64,000 bases of DNA from an uncultured Lachnospiraceae bacterium (GCA_910576535.1 CAJTKK010000008.1:62001-126000), one strand, 5' to 3'. Shown: positions 53,681 through 60,840, counted from the stretch's first letter. The notes: generated by a model from the letters alone, not told the origin. A program made the numbers and translations.

Positions 53681-55144
53681 ATGGAATATAAGAAAAATGA
53701 TATTCTTACAGTTGAGATTGAAGACATCGGCAACGGCGGGGAGGGTATAGGCAAAGTAGAAGGCTATACCCTTTTTATAAAGGATGCCGTAATTGGGGAT
53801 ACCGTAAGATGCAAAGTGATGAAAGCAAAAAAAAATTATGCTTATGCGAGGCTGGAGGAAATCATCGTTCCTTCCGATGTCCGTACAGAGCCGCCGTGCC
53901 GGTACCACAGACAGTGCGGAGGATGCCAGATACAAGCGATGAATTATCCGGCTCAGCTTGCTTTTAAACAGAAGAAAGTAAAAAACAGTCTGATACGGAT
54001 AGGCGGTTTTCCGGAGGAAACGGTAGAGCGGGTCATGGAGCCGATTGTGGGGATGGAGAATGCATACCGCTACCGGAATAAGGCACAGTATCCGGTAGGG
54101 CCGGATAAGGAAGGGAATCCGGTTGCCGGCTTTTACGCGGGAAGGACACATGACATTGTTGTCAATACGGATTGTGTTCTGGGGGCAGAGGAAAATAAGG
54201 AGATATTGGAAAGCATTTTGGCATACATGAAGAGATGCCATATTCCGGCCTATGATGAAAAAACAGGAGACGGTCTGGTACGGCATGTATTAATACGCAA
54301 AGGGTTTGCCAGCGGGGAGATTATGGTCTGCCTGGTGATTAACTATGACGGTAAAAAAGGGCGGAAAGCAGGAGGCGGCAAAAATGGGAGTTTTTTGCCT
54401 TCCCAGGAAGAACTGATAAAGGCGTTGGAAAAAATACATGGAATGACAAGTGTGTCGATATGTATTAATACAGACCGGACGAATGTAATTATGGGGGATA
54501 AAGTATATACCATATGGGGGAAGGATAAGATTTGCGATACAATCTATAGAAGGAACACAATGGATTTTTCCTTGACGGGCGATGGGATTGTCTTTTATAT
54601 TTCCCCTCTTTCTTTTTATCAGGTGAACCCTGTGCAGACAGAGAAATTATACAGTCTTGTATTGGAATACGCCGGGTTGAGCGGGAAAGAGACAGTATGG
54701 GATTTATATTGCGGGATTGGGACAATTTCCCTTTTTCTGGCAGAAAAGGCAAAACAAGTCTATGGCGTGGAAGTAGTTGCGCAGGCGGTTTTGGACGCCA
54801 AGGAAAATGCAGCATGTAATGGGATTGACAATGCGGAATTTTTTGTAGGGAAGGCAGAAGATATTCTGTCAGAGAAGTATGGGGAGAAGGGGACAGGAGC
54901 CGATGTGATCGTGGTGGATCCGCCGCGGAAAGGATGCGACAAAGAATGCCTTGCCACCATGCTGAAAATGCACCCGGAAAAGATTGTATACGTAAGCTGT
55001 GACCCGGCGACGCTGGCCAGGGATCTTCGGGTGCTGTGCGATGGGGGATATGAGTTGAAAAAAGTGAGGGCAGTGGATCAGTTTGGGGGAACAGTGCATG
55101 TGGAAGTCGCATGTTGTCTACAAAGGACAAGCAGGGTGAATTAG
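53681..55144 (+). CDS. rlmD: 23S rRNA (uracil-C5)-methyltransferase RlmD type, 3' end replaced by an insertion
   Basis: A 487-residue TrmA/RlmD enzyme: TRAM domain (about 1-62), an Fe-S site with CRYHRQCGGCQIQAM, the cofactor motif DLYCGIGTISLFL, VVDPPRKGC and the catalytic Cys440 in VSCDPATLARDL. The catalytic core is complete. After VHVE (at the CATGTGGAA core, 55097-55105) the normal sequence is replaced by 13 residues from the inserted element; the native tail is at 60439-60753. Activity is probably kept because the lost part lies beyond the catalytic domain, but stability could suffer. Confidence 0.92.
   Translation: MEYKKNDILTVEIEDIGNGGEGIGKVEGYTLFIKDAVIGDTVRCKVMKAKKNYAYARLEEIIVPSDVRTEPPCRYHRQCGGCQIQAMNYPAQLAFKQKKVKNSLIRIGGFPEETVERVMEPIVGMENAYRYRNKAQYPVGPDKEGNPVAGFYAGRTHDIVVNTDCVLGAEENKEILESILAYMKRCHIPAYDEKTGDGLVRHVLIRKGFASGEIMVCLVINYDGKKGRKAGGGKNGSFLPSQEELIKALEKIHGMTSVSICINTDRTNVIMGDKVYTIWGKDKICDTIYRRNTMDFSLTGDGIVFYISPLSFYQVNPVQTEKLYSLVLEYAGLSGKETVWDLYCGIGTISLFLAEKAKQVYGVEVVAQAVLDAKENAACNGIDNAEFFVGKAEDILSEKYGEKGTGADVIVVDPPRKGCDKECLATMLKMHPEKIVYVSCDPATLARDLRVLCDGGYELKKVRAVDQFGGTVHVEVACCLQRTSRVN
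55097..55105 (+). other. attL core
   Basis: CATGTGGAA, coding His-Val-Glu of RlmD. Left of it the sequence is rlmD; right of it the sequence no longer resembles rlmD. Confidence 0.75.
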
Positions 55145-55299
55145 AAGGTTCTTTTATTGAAATCCTTGAATTTACGCACTTTGCGAGGATTTTTCAGTTC
55201 AACCGGGTTTTTGGAAATGGCATGGATGGACAGGAAATGGTTCTGAAAAAAGAGATTTCCCACGGGGTGAAAGTGTTCGTGGTTATGGAACTCGTATGA

Positions 55300-55800
55300 G
55301 TGGACACAAAACCCTATGGTTTTTATATCCGGTCCGATGAGCTTTTGGCAAGGCAGACTGGTGAGAGCCGGAACCAGATTGCAAGGTATATCCGGCTGAC
55401 AAACCTTATCCCAAGAATCCTTGATATGGTGGATGAAGGAAAAATAGCGTTTACCATAGCGGTAGAGCTTTCCTATTTGAAAGAGGCGGAGCAGTATGAA
55501 CTTTATGCGGTCATGGATTTGGAACAGTGTACGCCGTCTCTTTCACAGGCGAACCGGATGAAACGTTTGAGCCAGTCGGAGGGGATCGACATGGACACAA
55601 TGTATGACATTTTAGGGGAAGAGAAGGCCAACCAGAAGGAACAGATTAAGGTTAGGGCGGATGTCTTGTCCCAGTACTTTCCTGCAGATTTTACGCCAAG
55701 ACAAAAGGTCGAGCTGATAGAACGGCTGGTGAAGGAATGGTATGAAAGGCGTGAGAATATTCCTATAGGGAAGATGGGGAAACATGACGTGGCAGATTGA
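55300..55800 (+). pseudogene. ParB/KorB-like protein, N-terminally truncated
   Basis: A 166-residue frame matching only the middle and C-terminal part of plasmid/ICE ParB proteins: the KorB-like HTH (ARQTGESRNQIARYIRLTNL), EGKIAFTIAVELSYL, CTPSLSQANRMKRLSQ and a C-terminal helical region. The N-terminal ParB nuclease domain, normally about 130 residues, is missing; the frame upstream is closed by TGA (55297-55299) directly before the GTG. I see no ribosome site. It is probably a deletion remnant left near the left end of the element. Confidence 0.75.
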
Positions 55801-56196
55801 TTGTCTGCGGGTAAGGAAATATTTGTATGCAAAAAAAGACGTTCCCGTAGGAATGTCTTTTTTGCTGCAACCAGCAGCCGGAAGAGTCCAGATGGCCTTT
55901 TTTTCTGGTATGTTCAGGCAGTCTTGTTTTAATTCAGCGATAAGTTTGACTCCGTCATTGAAGCCCTGCCTATATGCAAGCGCCCCGTACGCCGCGCCGC
56001 ATTCGTTGGCGGTTGAAATGGCTTGGTCGGCAAGCCTGTTCTGCTCATCATCCAGTCCGGCATTTTCTAATTCTTCACATGCAGTATCATGCCTGTCTTG
56101 TGCCGACTGGAATTCCGCATCTTCCTCCAGCGCGTTTTCTAAGGCATTGTGGATTCTTTCATCAGCCAGTATGCCTAACAGCTTTTCTTTTTCCAT
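55612..56196 (-). CDS. DUF6809-like small acidic protein, 3' end overextended
   Basis: The first 95 or so residues look like a DUF6809-type protein of Firmicute mobile elements (LADERIHNALENALEEDAEF, YGALAYRQGFNDGVKLIAEL). AAGGAGGATATCGGC precedes the ATG, and a strong minus-strand promoter (TTGACA-17-TATAAT) lies at 56227-56255. The frame then continues for about 95 residues through the terminator at 55832-55863 and antisense to the parB remnant; that tail is unlikely to be native and suggests the original stop was lost. The function of the family is unknown. Confidence 0.6.
   Translation of the reverse strand: MEKEKLLGILADERIHNALENALEEDAEFQSAQDRHDTACEELENAGLDDEQNRLADQAISTANECGAAYGALAYRQGFNDGVKLIAELKQDCLNIPEKKAIWTLPAAGCSKKDIPTGTSFFAYKYFLTRRQSICHVMFPHLPYRNILTPFIPFLHQPFYQLDLLSWRKICRKVLGQDIRPNLNLFLLVGLLFP
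55832..55863. terminator. Bidirectional terminator
   Basis: AAAAAAGACGTTCC (55832-55845) pairs with GGAATGTCTTTTTT (55850-55863) with one G-T pair and a 4-nt loop. It suits the convergent parB remnant and DUF6809-like gene, although the latter frame runs through it. Confidence 0.85.
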
Positions 56197-56226
56197 GCCG
56201 ATATCCTCCTTATTCTATTTCTGTTC

Positions 56227-56298
56227 ATTATATCATGCCGTCATAATGCTGTCAATAAATATTTTGCCGTCGTTTTGATGTTATAATACAGTCATTAA
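56227..56298. promoter_or_regulatory. Divergent promoter with RHH operator array (copy 1)
   Basis: Minus strand: TTGACA (56250-56255), 17 bp, TATAAT (56227-56232) with TGA before it. Plus strand: TATAAT at 56282-56287. Over both lie GCCGTCA (56237-56243), GCTGTCA (56248-56254), GCCGTCG (56266-56272) and a GTCA at 56291-56294. The spacings are the same as in the second operator at 56491-56549. Confidence 0.7.
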
Positions 56299-56318
56299 GA
56301 TGTTAGGAGGGATCGGGA

Positions 56319-56480
56319 ATGTTTCCTATGAAATCGAAATTTACATTGCGCATAGATACAGAACTATTGAAAAAATTCCGTAACATTGCAGGATATAATG
56401 GCCGGTCTGCCAATTGCGAAATGGAAGTTCTTATCCGCAAATATGTTGCCGCTTTTGAGAAGAGGCATGGTTCTGTTTAA
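56319..56480 (+). CDS. Arc-like ribbon-helix-helix DNA-binding protein (copy 1)
   Basis: A 53-residue Arc/MetJ-fold protein: beta strand KFTLRIDTELLKKFRNIAG followed by two helices (RSANCEMEVLIRKYVAAFEK). AGGAGGGATCGGGA precedes the ATG. It is a paralogue of the protein at 56571-56741, and both genes have the same operator plan, so they probably repress themselves and each other and the divergent DUF6809-like gene. A ParG-like partition role is an alternative. Confidence 0.85.
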   Translation: MFPMKSKFTLRIDTELLKKFRNIAGYNGRSANCEMEVLIRKYVAAFEKRHGSV

Positions 56481-56490
56481 TATATTTCAA

Positions 56491-56549
56491 GCTGTCAAAA
56501 AGCCGTCAAATTGCTATAAGCCGTCATTTTGATAGTACAATAATGTCAT
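56491..56549 (+). promoter_or_regulatory. RHH operator array and promoter (copy 2)
   Basis: GCTGTCA (56491-56497), 4 bp, GCCGTCA (56502-56508), 11 bp, GCCGTCA (56520-56526), 9 bp, TACAAT (56536-56541), then GTCA (56545-56548). The element order and all spacings equal those of copy 1. Confidence 0.7.
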
Positions 56550-56570
56550 ATTTGTATGGAGGTTATGTGT

Positions 56571-56741
56571 ATGGCATCAGATATGGCTAAATTTACTTTA
56601 AGGGCAGATTCGGAGCTGCTTAAAAAATTCCGTTTTGTGGCTGAGTTTAATGCACGTTCAGCCAACCGTGAACTGGAAGTCCTGATCAAAAAGCATGTTG
56701 CTGAGTTTGAGCGTGAGCATGGTAGAATCACTTTTGACTGA
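56571..56741 (+). CDS. Arc-like ribbon-helix-helix DNA-binding protein (copy 2)
   Basis: A 56-residue paralogue of the preceding RHH protein (KFTLRADSELLKKFRFVAEF, then RSANRELEVLIKKHVAEFE). ATG 56571 is chosen because GGAGG lies 8 bp upstream; an ATG at 56556 overlaps that site. The strand and helices differ at about a third of positions from copy 1, an older duplication kept as a pair. Confidence 0.85.
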   Translation: MASDMAKFTLRADSELLKKFRFVAEFNARSANRELEVLIKKHVAEFEREHGRITFD

Positions 56742-56864
56742 TTTCAGGCCTTGCAATGTTTTTGCCTATGGCAGTCTGTGTCTTCCCTATTCCTGTTTCT
56801 GCGCGGGGAAATAAAACCAATTCCTGTGGGGTAGCTTTGCCGGATCAGCACCGTTGTAAAAAAT

Positions 56865-57071
56865 GGGGTCAAAAAGTGGAGGCAGATAGAAGAAGTGACG
56901 TTAAAAAGTGGAGTCACTGTATAAAAAGTGATGGCAGAAAGTGCCGGCATATGCGGAACAGGATGTTGGGGCATCGGATGGGGTAGGAAAAATGGGGTCA
57001 AAAAGTGTCGCCAAAATATGGAAATAAAGACAGAAAGTACCGCCACTATAAGAAAATGCCGTCAAAAAGTG
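56865..57071 (+). repeat. Array of AAAAAGTG repeats in 32-bp phase
   Basis: AAAAAGTG or its shorter form AAAGTG/AAAGTA occurs at 56871, 56903, 56923, 56938, 57000, 57034 and 57064. Counted from the same base, most copies fall 32, 33 or 64 bp apart. Several are embedded in GTCAAAAAGTGGAGTCA, and the last begins with GCCGTCA, the RHH operator core. It could be an iteron array, a centromere for the RHH/ParB proteins or a replication origin. No protein-coding frame explains it. Confidence 0.6.
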
Positions 57072-57115
57072 GAGTCATATAAATAAATGGGGGTTTTAGG
57101 GGGGGATTCCCCTAA

Positions 57116-57149
57116 CCAGAGGCACTTGTATTACAAAATGCGTATCTGG
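57116..57149 (+). other. Imperfect long hairpin, possible oriT-like site
   Basis: CCAGA-GCA-TTGTA and TACAA-TGC-TCTGG form an interrupted inverted repeat around one T. A near palindrome (AAATTCCC, AT, GGGGATTT) follows at about 57151-57168. A structured site in an element lacking other transfer genes could be a mobilisation origin used in trans, but no nick sequence was recognised. A short open stretch (57116-57246) lacks a start and was not called a gene. Confidence 0.25.
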
Positions 57150-57250
57150 CAAATTCCCATGGGGATTTGAGCCTGCCGGAAGTCATCAGAGGCTTAAGTC
57201 GGAAAGGAGGGGGTTTTCGAGCTATCTGTGAGTGGGGCATGGAATAGGAA

Positions 57251-57289
57251 AAGGACCCTTCCCGGATTGCTGGAAGCGTCCTTCTTTTT
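57251..57289 (+). terminator. Terminator-like hairpin
   Basis: AAGGAC (57251-57256) pairs with GTCCTT (57278-57283), extended after one mismatch by CTTCC with GGAAG, then CTTTTT. Confidence 0.7.
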
Positions 57290-57302
57290 ACCTTATGGGA
57301 AA

Positions 57303-57457
57303 GTTCTTCGCAAGAAGAACATAAATTGACGAAGAACCGTGGGTTCTTCATGAAGCGGCGAAGCCGCTTTTTTACCTTATAGGAAACTGCGTCGTCAGAC
57401 GCATGCATTCACAAGTTCGCAGCGCGAACCTGCAGAGAGTGCAAAGCGCTCTTTTTT
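57303..57457 (+). repeat. Five further hairpins in tandem, two ending in T-runs
   Basis: GTTCTTC-GCAA-GAAGAAC (57303-57320), GAAGAACC-GTG-GGTTCTTC (57331-57349), AAGCGGC-GAA-GCCGCTT plus T-run (57353-57373), TGCGTC-GTCA-GACGCA (57388-57403), GTTCGC-AGC-GCGAAC (57415-57429) and AGAGTGC-AAA-GCGCTCT plus T-run (57436-57457): six stems, the first two of which share arms and could pair in alternative ways. ACCTTATRGGAAA recurs before two of them. This is dense RNA-type structure without a gene. Confidence 0.7.
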
Positions 57458-57508
57458 AAATGGATAGTCCTTTGGATGGCTTTCTAATGGCAGTCCCTGC
57501 CGTTTCTG

Positions 57509-57721
57509 TCAATCCCAGTTGATGGAATCATGGGGGACAGTGCCGTTTTCTTCCATATCTTTTTCTGCCCTTTCCAGCGCATTCCTTTCTGCTGGTGTTA
57601 CTTTCGTGAAATCCGGGTCCCATGCGGCTACCAGCTTCCTGATAAACTCAAGGGCAAAGTTCTGGTCGGATTCCGGCAATATCTCCATAAGGCTTACTGC
57701 CTCCTTGACTGCTCCGCTCAT
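57509..57721 (-). CDS. Antitoxin partner of the RelE/ParE-type toxin
   Basis: A 70-residue acidic protein (LMEILPESDQNFALEFIRKL, then NALERAEKDMEENGTVPHDS) matching small antitoxins that follow RelE-type toxins in Firmicutes. The start is placed at 57721 behind GGAAGGGAG; the longer frame runs into the toxin end. It follows the toxin by 16 bp, so the order is toxin first, as in HigBA. Confidence 0.75.
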   Translation of the reverse strand: MSGAVKEAVSLMEILPESDQNFALEFIRKLVAAWDPDFTKVTPAERNALERAEKDMEENGTVPHDSINWD

Positions 57722-57737
57722 ATAAAACACTCCCTTC

Positions 57738-58007
57738 CTATTTGTAGATATCCCCTCTTGTATCAACGTTCATAATATACAGTATTTCAATTCCCCCATC
57801 CTGCTTATCATTATATATGATTCTGTATTTTCCAATCCTTAACCGTCTCCTGCCATCAGAATAGCCCTGCAGGGTCTTGATGTCGCCTTTTGGGGGAGTC
57901 TCTGCCAGTCCTTCGATGCCGGCTCTGATTCGCCGTTTTGTCGGCTTGTCCAAAGATTCGATATATTTTACTGCACTTTTCGCATACTCAATTCTCACTT
58001 TATCCAT
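57738..58007 (-). CDS. RelE/ParE-family toxin
   Basis: An 89-residue protein with the ParE/RelE fold signature: VRIEYAKSAVKYIESLDKPT, the middle IKTLQGYSDGRRRLRIGKYRIIYN and the C-terminal ILYIMNVDTRGDIYK. Members cleave ribosome-bound mRNA or poison gyrase. GGAGATGG precedes the ATG. With the antitoxin it may stabilise the element after integration. Confidence 0.9.
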   Translation of the reverse strand: MDKVRIEYAKSAVKYIESLDKPTKRRIRAGIEGLAETPPKGDIKTLQGYSDGRRRLRIGKYRIIYNDKQDGGIEILYIMNVDTRGDIYK

Positions 58008-58022
58008 CTCCTATTTCTGTTT

Positions 58023-58052
58023 ATTATAGCAGATTTTTGCTGTGCAATACAA
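58023..58052 (-). promoter_or_regulatory. Promoter of the toxin-antitoxin operon
   Basis: Minus strand TTGTAT (58047-58052), an 18-bp spacer and TATAAT (58023-58028) preceded by TGC, 15 bp before the toxin start. Confidence 0.6.
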
Positions 58053-58289
58053 GGGAAAAGAATCGCCGGGAAACAAAATTCCCTGTCTGGAATAGGAGGG
58101 TGTCATATATTATCCATGGATAGTTCATTCTGGCACTTTGCAGGGGAACTTTATTCCTGTAGGCTGGTGAATAAGGAAGGGATATTTATATAGGACAGAA
58201 GCCGCAGGCTGCTTTTTGGATGTCTTGTATATTTGCCGGAAAAGAAAACATATAGAAATGAAATAAGGAAAACAAGAGGAGATTGTGCA

Positions 58290-58436
58290 ATGACAAGGGA
58301 AATGGAATATGCGAAGTGCATCGCAGTCCTTTGTAAACTTTACCGTATGGGGAAGGTTACGGAAAGCGAATTTCGGTATGTGAAGCGCAGGCTGAAAAGC
58401 AGATTTATGCCGGCGAGGGATATCGGCAGGGCATGA
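58290..58436 (+). CDS. 48-residue SHOCT-like protein
   Basis: A small basic helical protein (KCIAVLCKLYRMGKVTESEF, then YVKRRLKSRF) that resembles the short C-terminal SHOCT-type domain often encoded before serine recombinases of Clostridia elements. ATG 58290 follows GAGGAG at 7 bp. It may assist recombination or regulation; this is not known. Confidence 0.7.
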   Translation: MTREMEYAKCIAVLCKLYRMGKVTESEFRYVKRRLKSRFMPARDIGRA

Positions 58437-58511
58437 AAATAGTTTTTGGGCGGTACATTCGTTCATACTTTGGACTGGTGGTATGATGGCATTGAATAGG
58501 AGGAGCGAAGA

Positions 58512-58622
58512 ATGGATAAAGTTTTTTGTTGCTACTGTAAAAAGCCAGCAGGTGTTCCGGCGAGAACTATTTGTAAAATAGGAGGGATTGTATGGGCGAA
58601 GTACAAGTACTGCAGAGGATGA
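58512..58622 (+). CDS. 36-residue cysteine-rich peptide overlapping the recombinase start
   Basis: ATG 58512 follows AGGAGGAGCGAAGA closely. The peptide (MDKVFCCYCKKPAGVP, later TICKIGG and YCRG) ends at TGA 58620-58622, 30 bp inside the recombinase gene in another frame. The strong ribosome site supports translation; it may simply couple translation to the recombinase. No family is recognised. Confidence 0.45.
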   Translation: MDKVFCCYCKKPAGVPARTICKIGGIVWAKYKYCRG

Positions 58623-60310
58623 AAACGGCCCCCAATGGCAGACGCAGGGGCGACACGGGGGCAGTAAAGATTGACCGCATCAGGGTGGCTGCATACTGCA
58701 GGGTATCTACCGGCGACGATGACCAGATGGGGAGCTTTGAGTCACAGAAAATGTATTATGGGCAGAAGATTGCGGCAAATAGGAACTGGGTGAATGCGGG
58801 GATATTTGCGGATGAGTCGGTCACTGGCACAAAAACGGATAAAAGGGGCGGCTTTCAGGATATGATTGCCCGGTGCCGGAATGGTGAAATAGACATGGTT
58901 CTTACAAAGTCTATTTCCCGGTTTGCCCGGAACACGGTAGACACGCTGAATTATGTAAGGATGCTCCGGGACAGGAATATTGCCGTATTTTTTGAGAAGG
59001 AAAATATCAATACGCTGGATATGAACGGTGAGCTGCTTCTGGCTATTATGAGTTCCCTTGCACAGCAGGAGGTGGAATCCCTTTCGCAGAATGTCAAGAT
59101 GGGCCTCCAGATGAAGATGAAGAGAGGCGAACTGGTCGGCTTCAATGGCTGTTATGGTTATGATTACCATGCGGAGGACAAGAGCATAACGGTCAATGCG
59201 GAAGAGGCAGAGGTTGTCCGCATGGTCTATGAAATGTATCTGGAGGGCTACGGGACAACGACAATCGCAAAACGGCTGATTGAGCTTGGAGTGGAAAACA
59301 AAAAGGGGGAAGTGAGCTGGCATACCCATGGGGTTATGGGGATGATTAAAAATGAGAAATACAAAGGGGATGTCCTCCTAGGGAAGACGTTTACAACAGA
59401 CCCGATTTCCAAACGCCGGTTTGCCAATATGGGGGAAGAAGACCAATATTATATCCGTGACCACCATGAGCCGATTGTTTCAAGGGAGGTCTGGGACAGG
59501 GCAGAGGAAATACGCCTGGAACGTTCCCGGAAGAAGATAACTGCCACAACTGGGAACAGGGGGCGTTACACAAGGCAGTACTCCTTCAGCAGCATGTGCG
59601 AATGTGCTTATTGCGGGCATAAGCTGACACGCAGGACAAGGCACAGCAGATCGGATTATGAAAAGCCAGTATGGCAGTGCATGAATGCAACCAAAAATGG
59701 AATTGCCAACTGCCCGGACTGCAAGGCGGTTGACGAGGCGGTTTTGGAGGGGGATTTTCTGGATGCGTTTGGGCTGCTGGCGCATAATTTTGAGGACGTG
59801 CTGGACATCGTGCTGTCGTATGTGGAGGAGTCCGCAGACAGGAGCGGGAACATCAGGAGGAGGCAGCAGGTGGATAAGGACATTGCCTCGCTGGAATCCA
59901 AAAAATCACGCATGACAGACATGCTGATTGATGGTACAATAACGAAAGAGATGTACGGGGAGAAGCTGGCGGATTTGACAAGGAAGCTCCACAAGCTTGC
60001 CGGGAGGAAATCGTTCCTTGAGGACAGCATCTGTACACAGAAGGATATCAACAGGCGGATGTCGGAACTGCGTGACATACTTATGAAGGAAGAAGTGCTT
60101 GACGAATTTGACCGGACTGTTTTTGAGAGCATCATTGACAGGGTAATTGTAGGGGGATATAAGGAGGACGGAACGCCGGATCCCTATAAGCTGACTTTTG
60201 TGCTAAAAGGCAGACAGAGCGGAACGGTGCCGGATGGCGGAAAACAGCTTGGCAAAAAGAGGAAGGAAGCAGAGGAAAGATTCGCAGAATCTGGGAAAGG
60301 GGTGTCATAA
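58592..60310 (+). CDS. Large serine recombinase (integrase)
   Basis: A 572-residue site-specific recombinase. The resolvase domain (about 28-175) has the catalytic Ser39 in AAYCRVSTGDD, and LTKSISRFARNT; the recombinase domain (about 195-300) follows, then a zinc-ribbon region (CECAYCGHKLTRRTRH, later CMNATKNGIANCPDCK) and a coiled-coil C terminus. It is the TnpX/Tn4451-like type common in Clostridia. AGGAGGGATTGT precedes the ATG. Its closeness to the right core makes it the enzyme that inserted the element into rlmD; it looks intact. Confidence 0.95.
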   Translation: MGEVQVLQRMKTAPNGRRRGDTGAVKIDRIRVAAYCRVSTGDDDQMGSFESQKMYYGQKIAANRNWVNAGIFADESVTGTKTDKRGGFQDMIARCRNGEIDMVLTKSISRFARNTVDTLNYVRMLRDRNIAVFFEKENINTLDMNGELLLAIMSSLAQQEVESLSQNVKMGLQMKMKRGELVGFNGCYGYDYHAEDKSITVNAEEAEVVRMVYEMYLEGYGTTTIAKRLIELGVENKKGEVSWHTHGVMGMIKNEKYKGDVLLGKTFTTDPISKRRFANMGEEDQYYIRDHHEPIVSREVWDRAEEIRLERSRKKITATTGNRGRYTRQYSFSSMCECAYCGHKLTRRTRHSRSDYEKPVWQCMNATKNGIANCPDCKAVDEAVLEGDFLDAFGLLAHNFEDVLDIVLSYVEESADRSGNIRRRQQVDKDIASLESKKSRMTDMLIDGTITKEMYGEKLADLTRKLHKLAGRKSFLEDSICTQKDINRRMSELRDILMKEEVLDEFDRTVFESIIDRVIVGGYKEDGTPDPYKLTFVLKGRQSGTVPDGGKQLGKKRKEAEERFAESGKGVS

Positions 60311-60435
60311 GGTGGAAAGCAGGATGGCAGAGGTTGCTGATAATATGGTAATTGCGGAAGATAGTGTAGGGTTACAATTGTGTCCATGTGGGAGTGACGT
60401 GGTGGTGGAAACGTGTTCATTAGGCGGTAACGATA

Positions 60436-60444
60436 CATGTGGAA
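60436..60444 (+). other. attR core
   Basis: CATGTGGAA, the same nine bases as attL, followed by the native continuation of rlmD (Ser-Ile-Val-Leu-Leu). A related sequence GTGGTGGTGGAAACGTG at about 60401 might be a secondary site. Confidence 0.75.
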
Positions 60445-60753
60445 AGTATCGTGTTGCTTTCCAGACTTAAATCAAATAAGTTGAAGCATATCAATGTGGA
60501 ATTAGAGCTGGATGAACTTGATTTGACGGCGGCGGAAAGCAAAGCGACTTATGAGGAAATCAAGGATTATGTTCTGATGCAAAGTGGATTGAAGGTAAGT
60601 AATCTCTATATCGCACAGATAAAGGAGAAATATGGGATTATTGAGAGGAGAAATTATAACCTGCCAAAATCGGAAAATTCCAGACAGCCGAAGTGTCCAC
60701 CAGAGAAAGAAAAAGCTATCATGGCAGCGCTGAAATATTTTAGAATGATATAG
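60439..60753 (+). pseudogene. Displaced C-terminal tail of rlmD
   Basis: A 104-residue frame (VESIVLLSRLKSNKLKHINV, then ELDELDLTAAESKATYEEI, KVSNLYIAQIKEKYGI, CPPEKEKAIMAALKYF) that matches the C-terminal extension of Lachnospiraceae RlmD proteins. It is cut from its gene by the element and has no ribosome site of its own, only a chance GTG. Joined to codon His-Val-Glu at 55105 it gives an uninterrupted RlmD. Confidence 0.85.
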
Positions 60754-60840
60754 TTTTGGCAGAATAACAGATTATTAAAATGAATTTAAATGATAGGTTA
60801 TTCTTGAATGCTTTTGGGGATTTGTGAGAGGGATGAAATC

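Larger units (their letters stand above)
55097..60444 (+). mobile_element. 5.3-kb serine-recombinase element inserted in rlmD
   Basis: The element is bounded by CATGTGGAA at 55097-55105 and 60436-60444. Left of it lies the 5' part of rlmD and right of it the displaced rlmD tail in the matching frame; joining the two at the core restores an uninterrupted coding sequence. The large serine recombinase ends 126 bp from the right boundary, the usual arrangement. Cargo: parB remnant, DUF6809-like gene, two RHH genes with operators, repeat array, hairpins, toxin-antitoxin, small ORFs. No relaxase or capsid gene is seen, so it is a small integrative island or the remains of a larger one. Confidence 0.88.

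Noticed and set aside
55111..55299. 62-residue plus-strand frame at the left end of the element
   Set aside because: It starts inside the rlmD fusion, shows no family resemblance and ends directly before the parB remnant; probably non-coding junction DNA.
56865..57071. CRISPR array, suggested by the 32-bp spacing
   Set aside because: Only 6-17 bases are shared between units, the intervening DNA is not spacer-like and there are no cas genes.
57116..57246. Open plus-strand stretch before the hairpin array
   Set aside because: Reads like protein (PEALVLQNAYLANSHG) but has TAA just upstream and no start codon; at most a gene remnant.
57112..57408. 98-residue minus-strand frame in the hairpin region
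   Set aside because: It runs across several perfect hairpins and a terminator, lacks a ribosome site and resembles nothing known; the region is better seen as non-coding.
60312..60470. Short frame after the serine recombinase
   Set aside because: It crosses the right attachment core into rlmD sequence in the wrong frame, so it cannot be a conserved element gene in this form.
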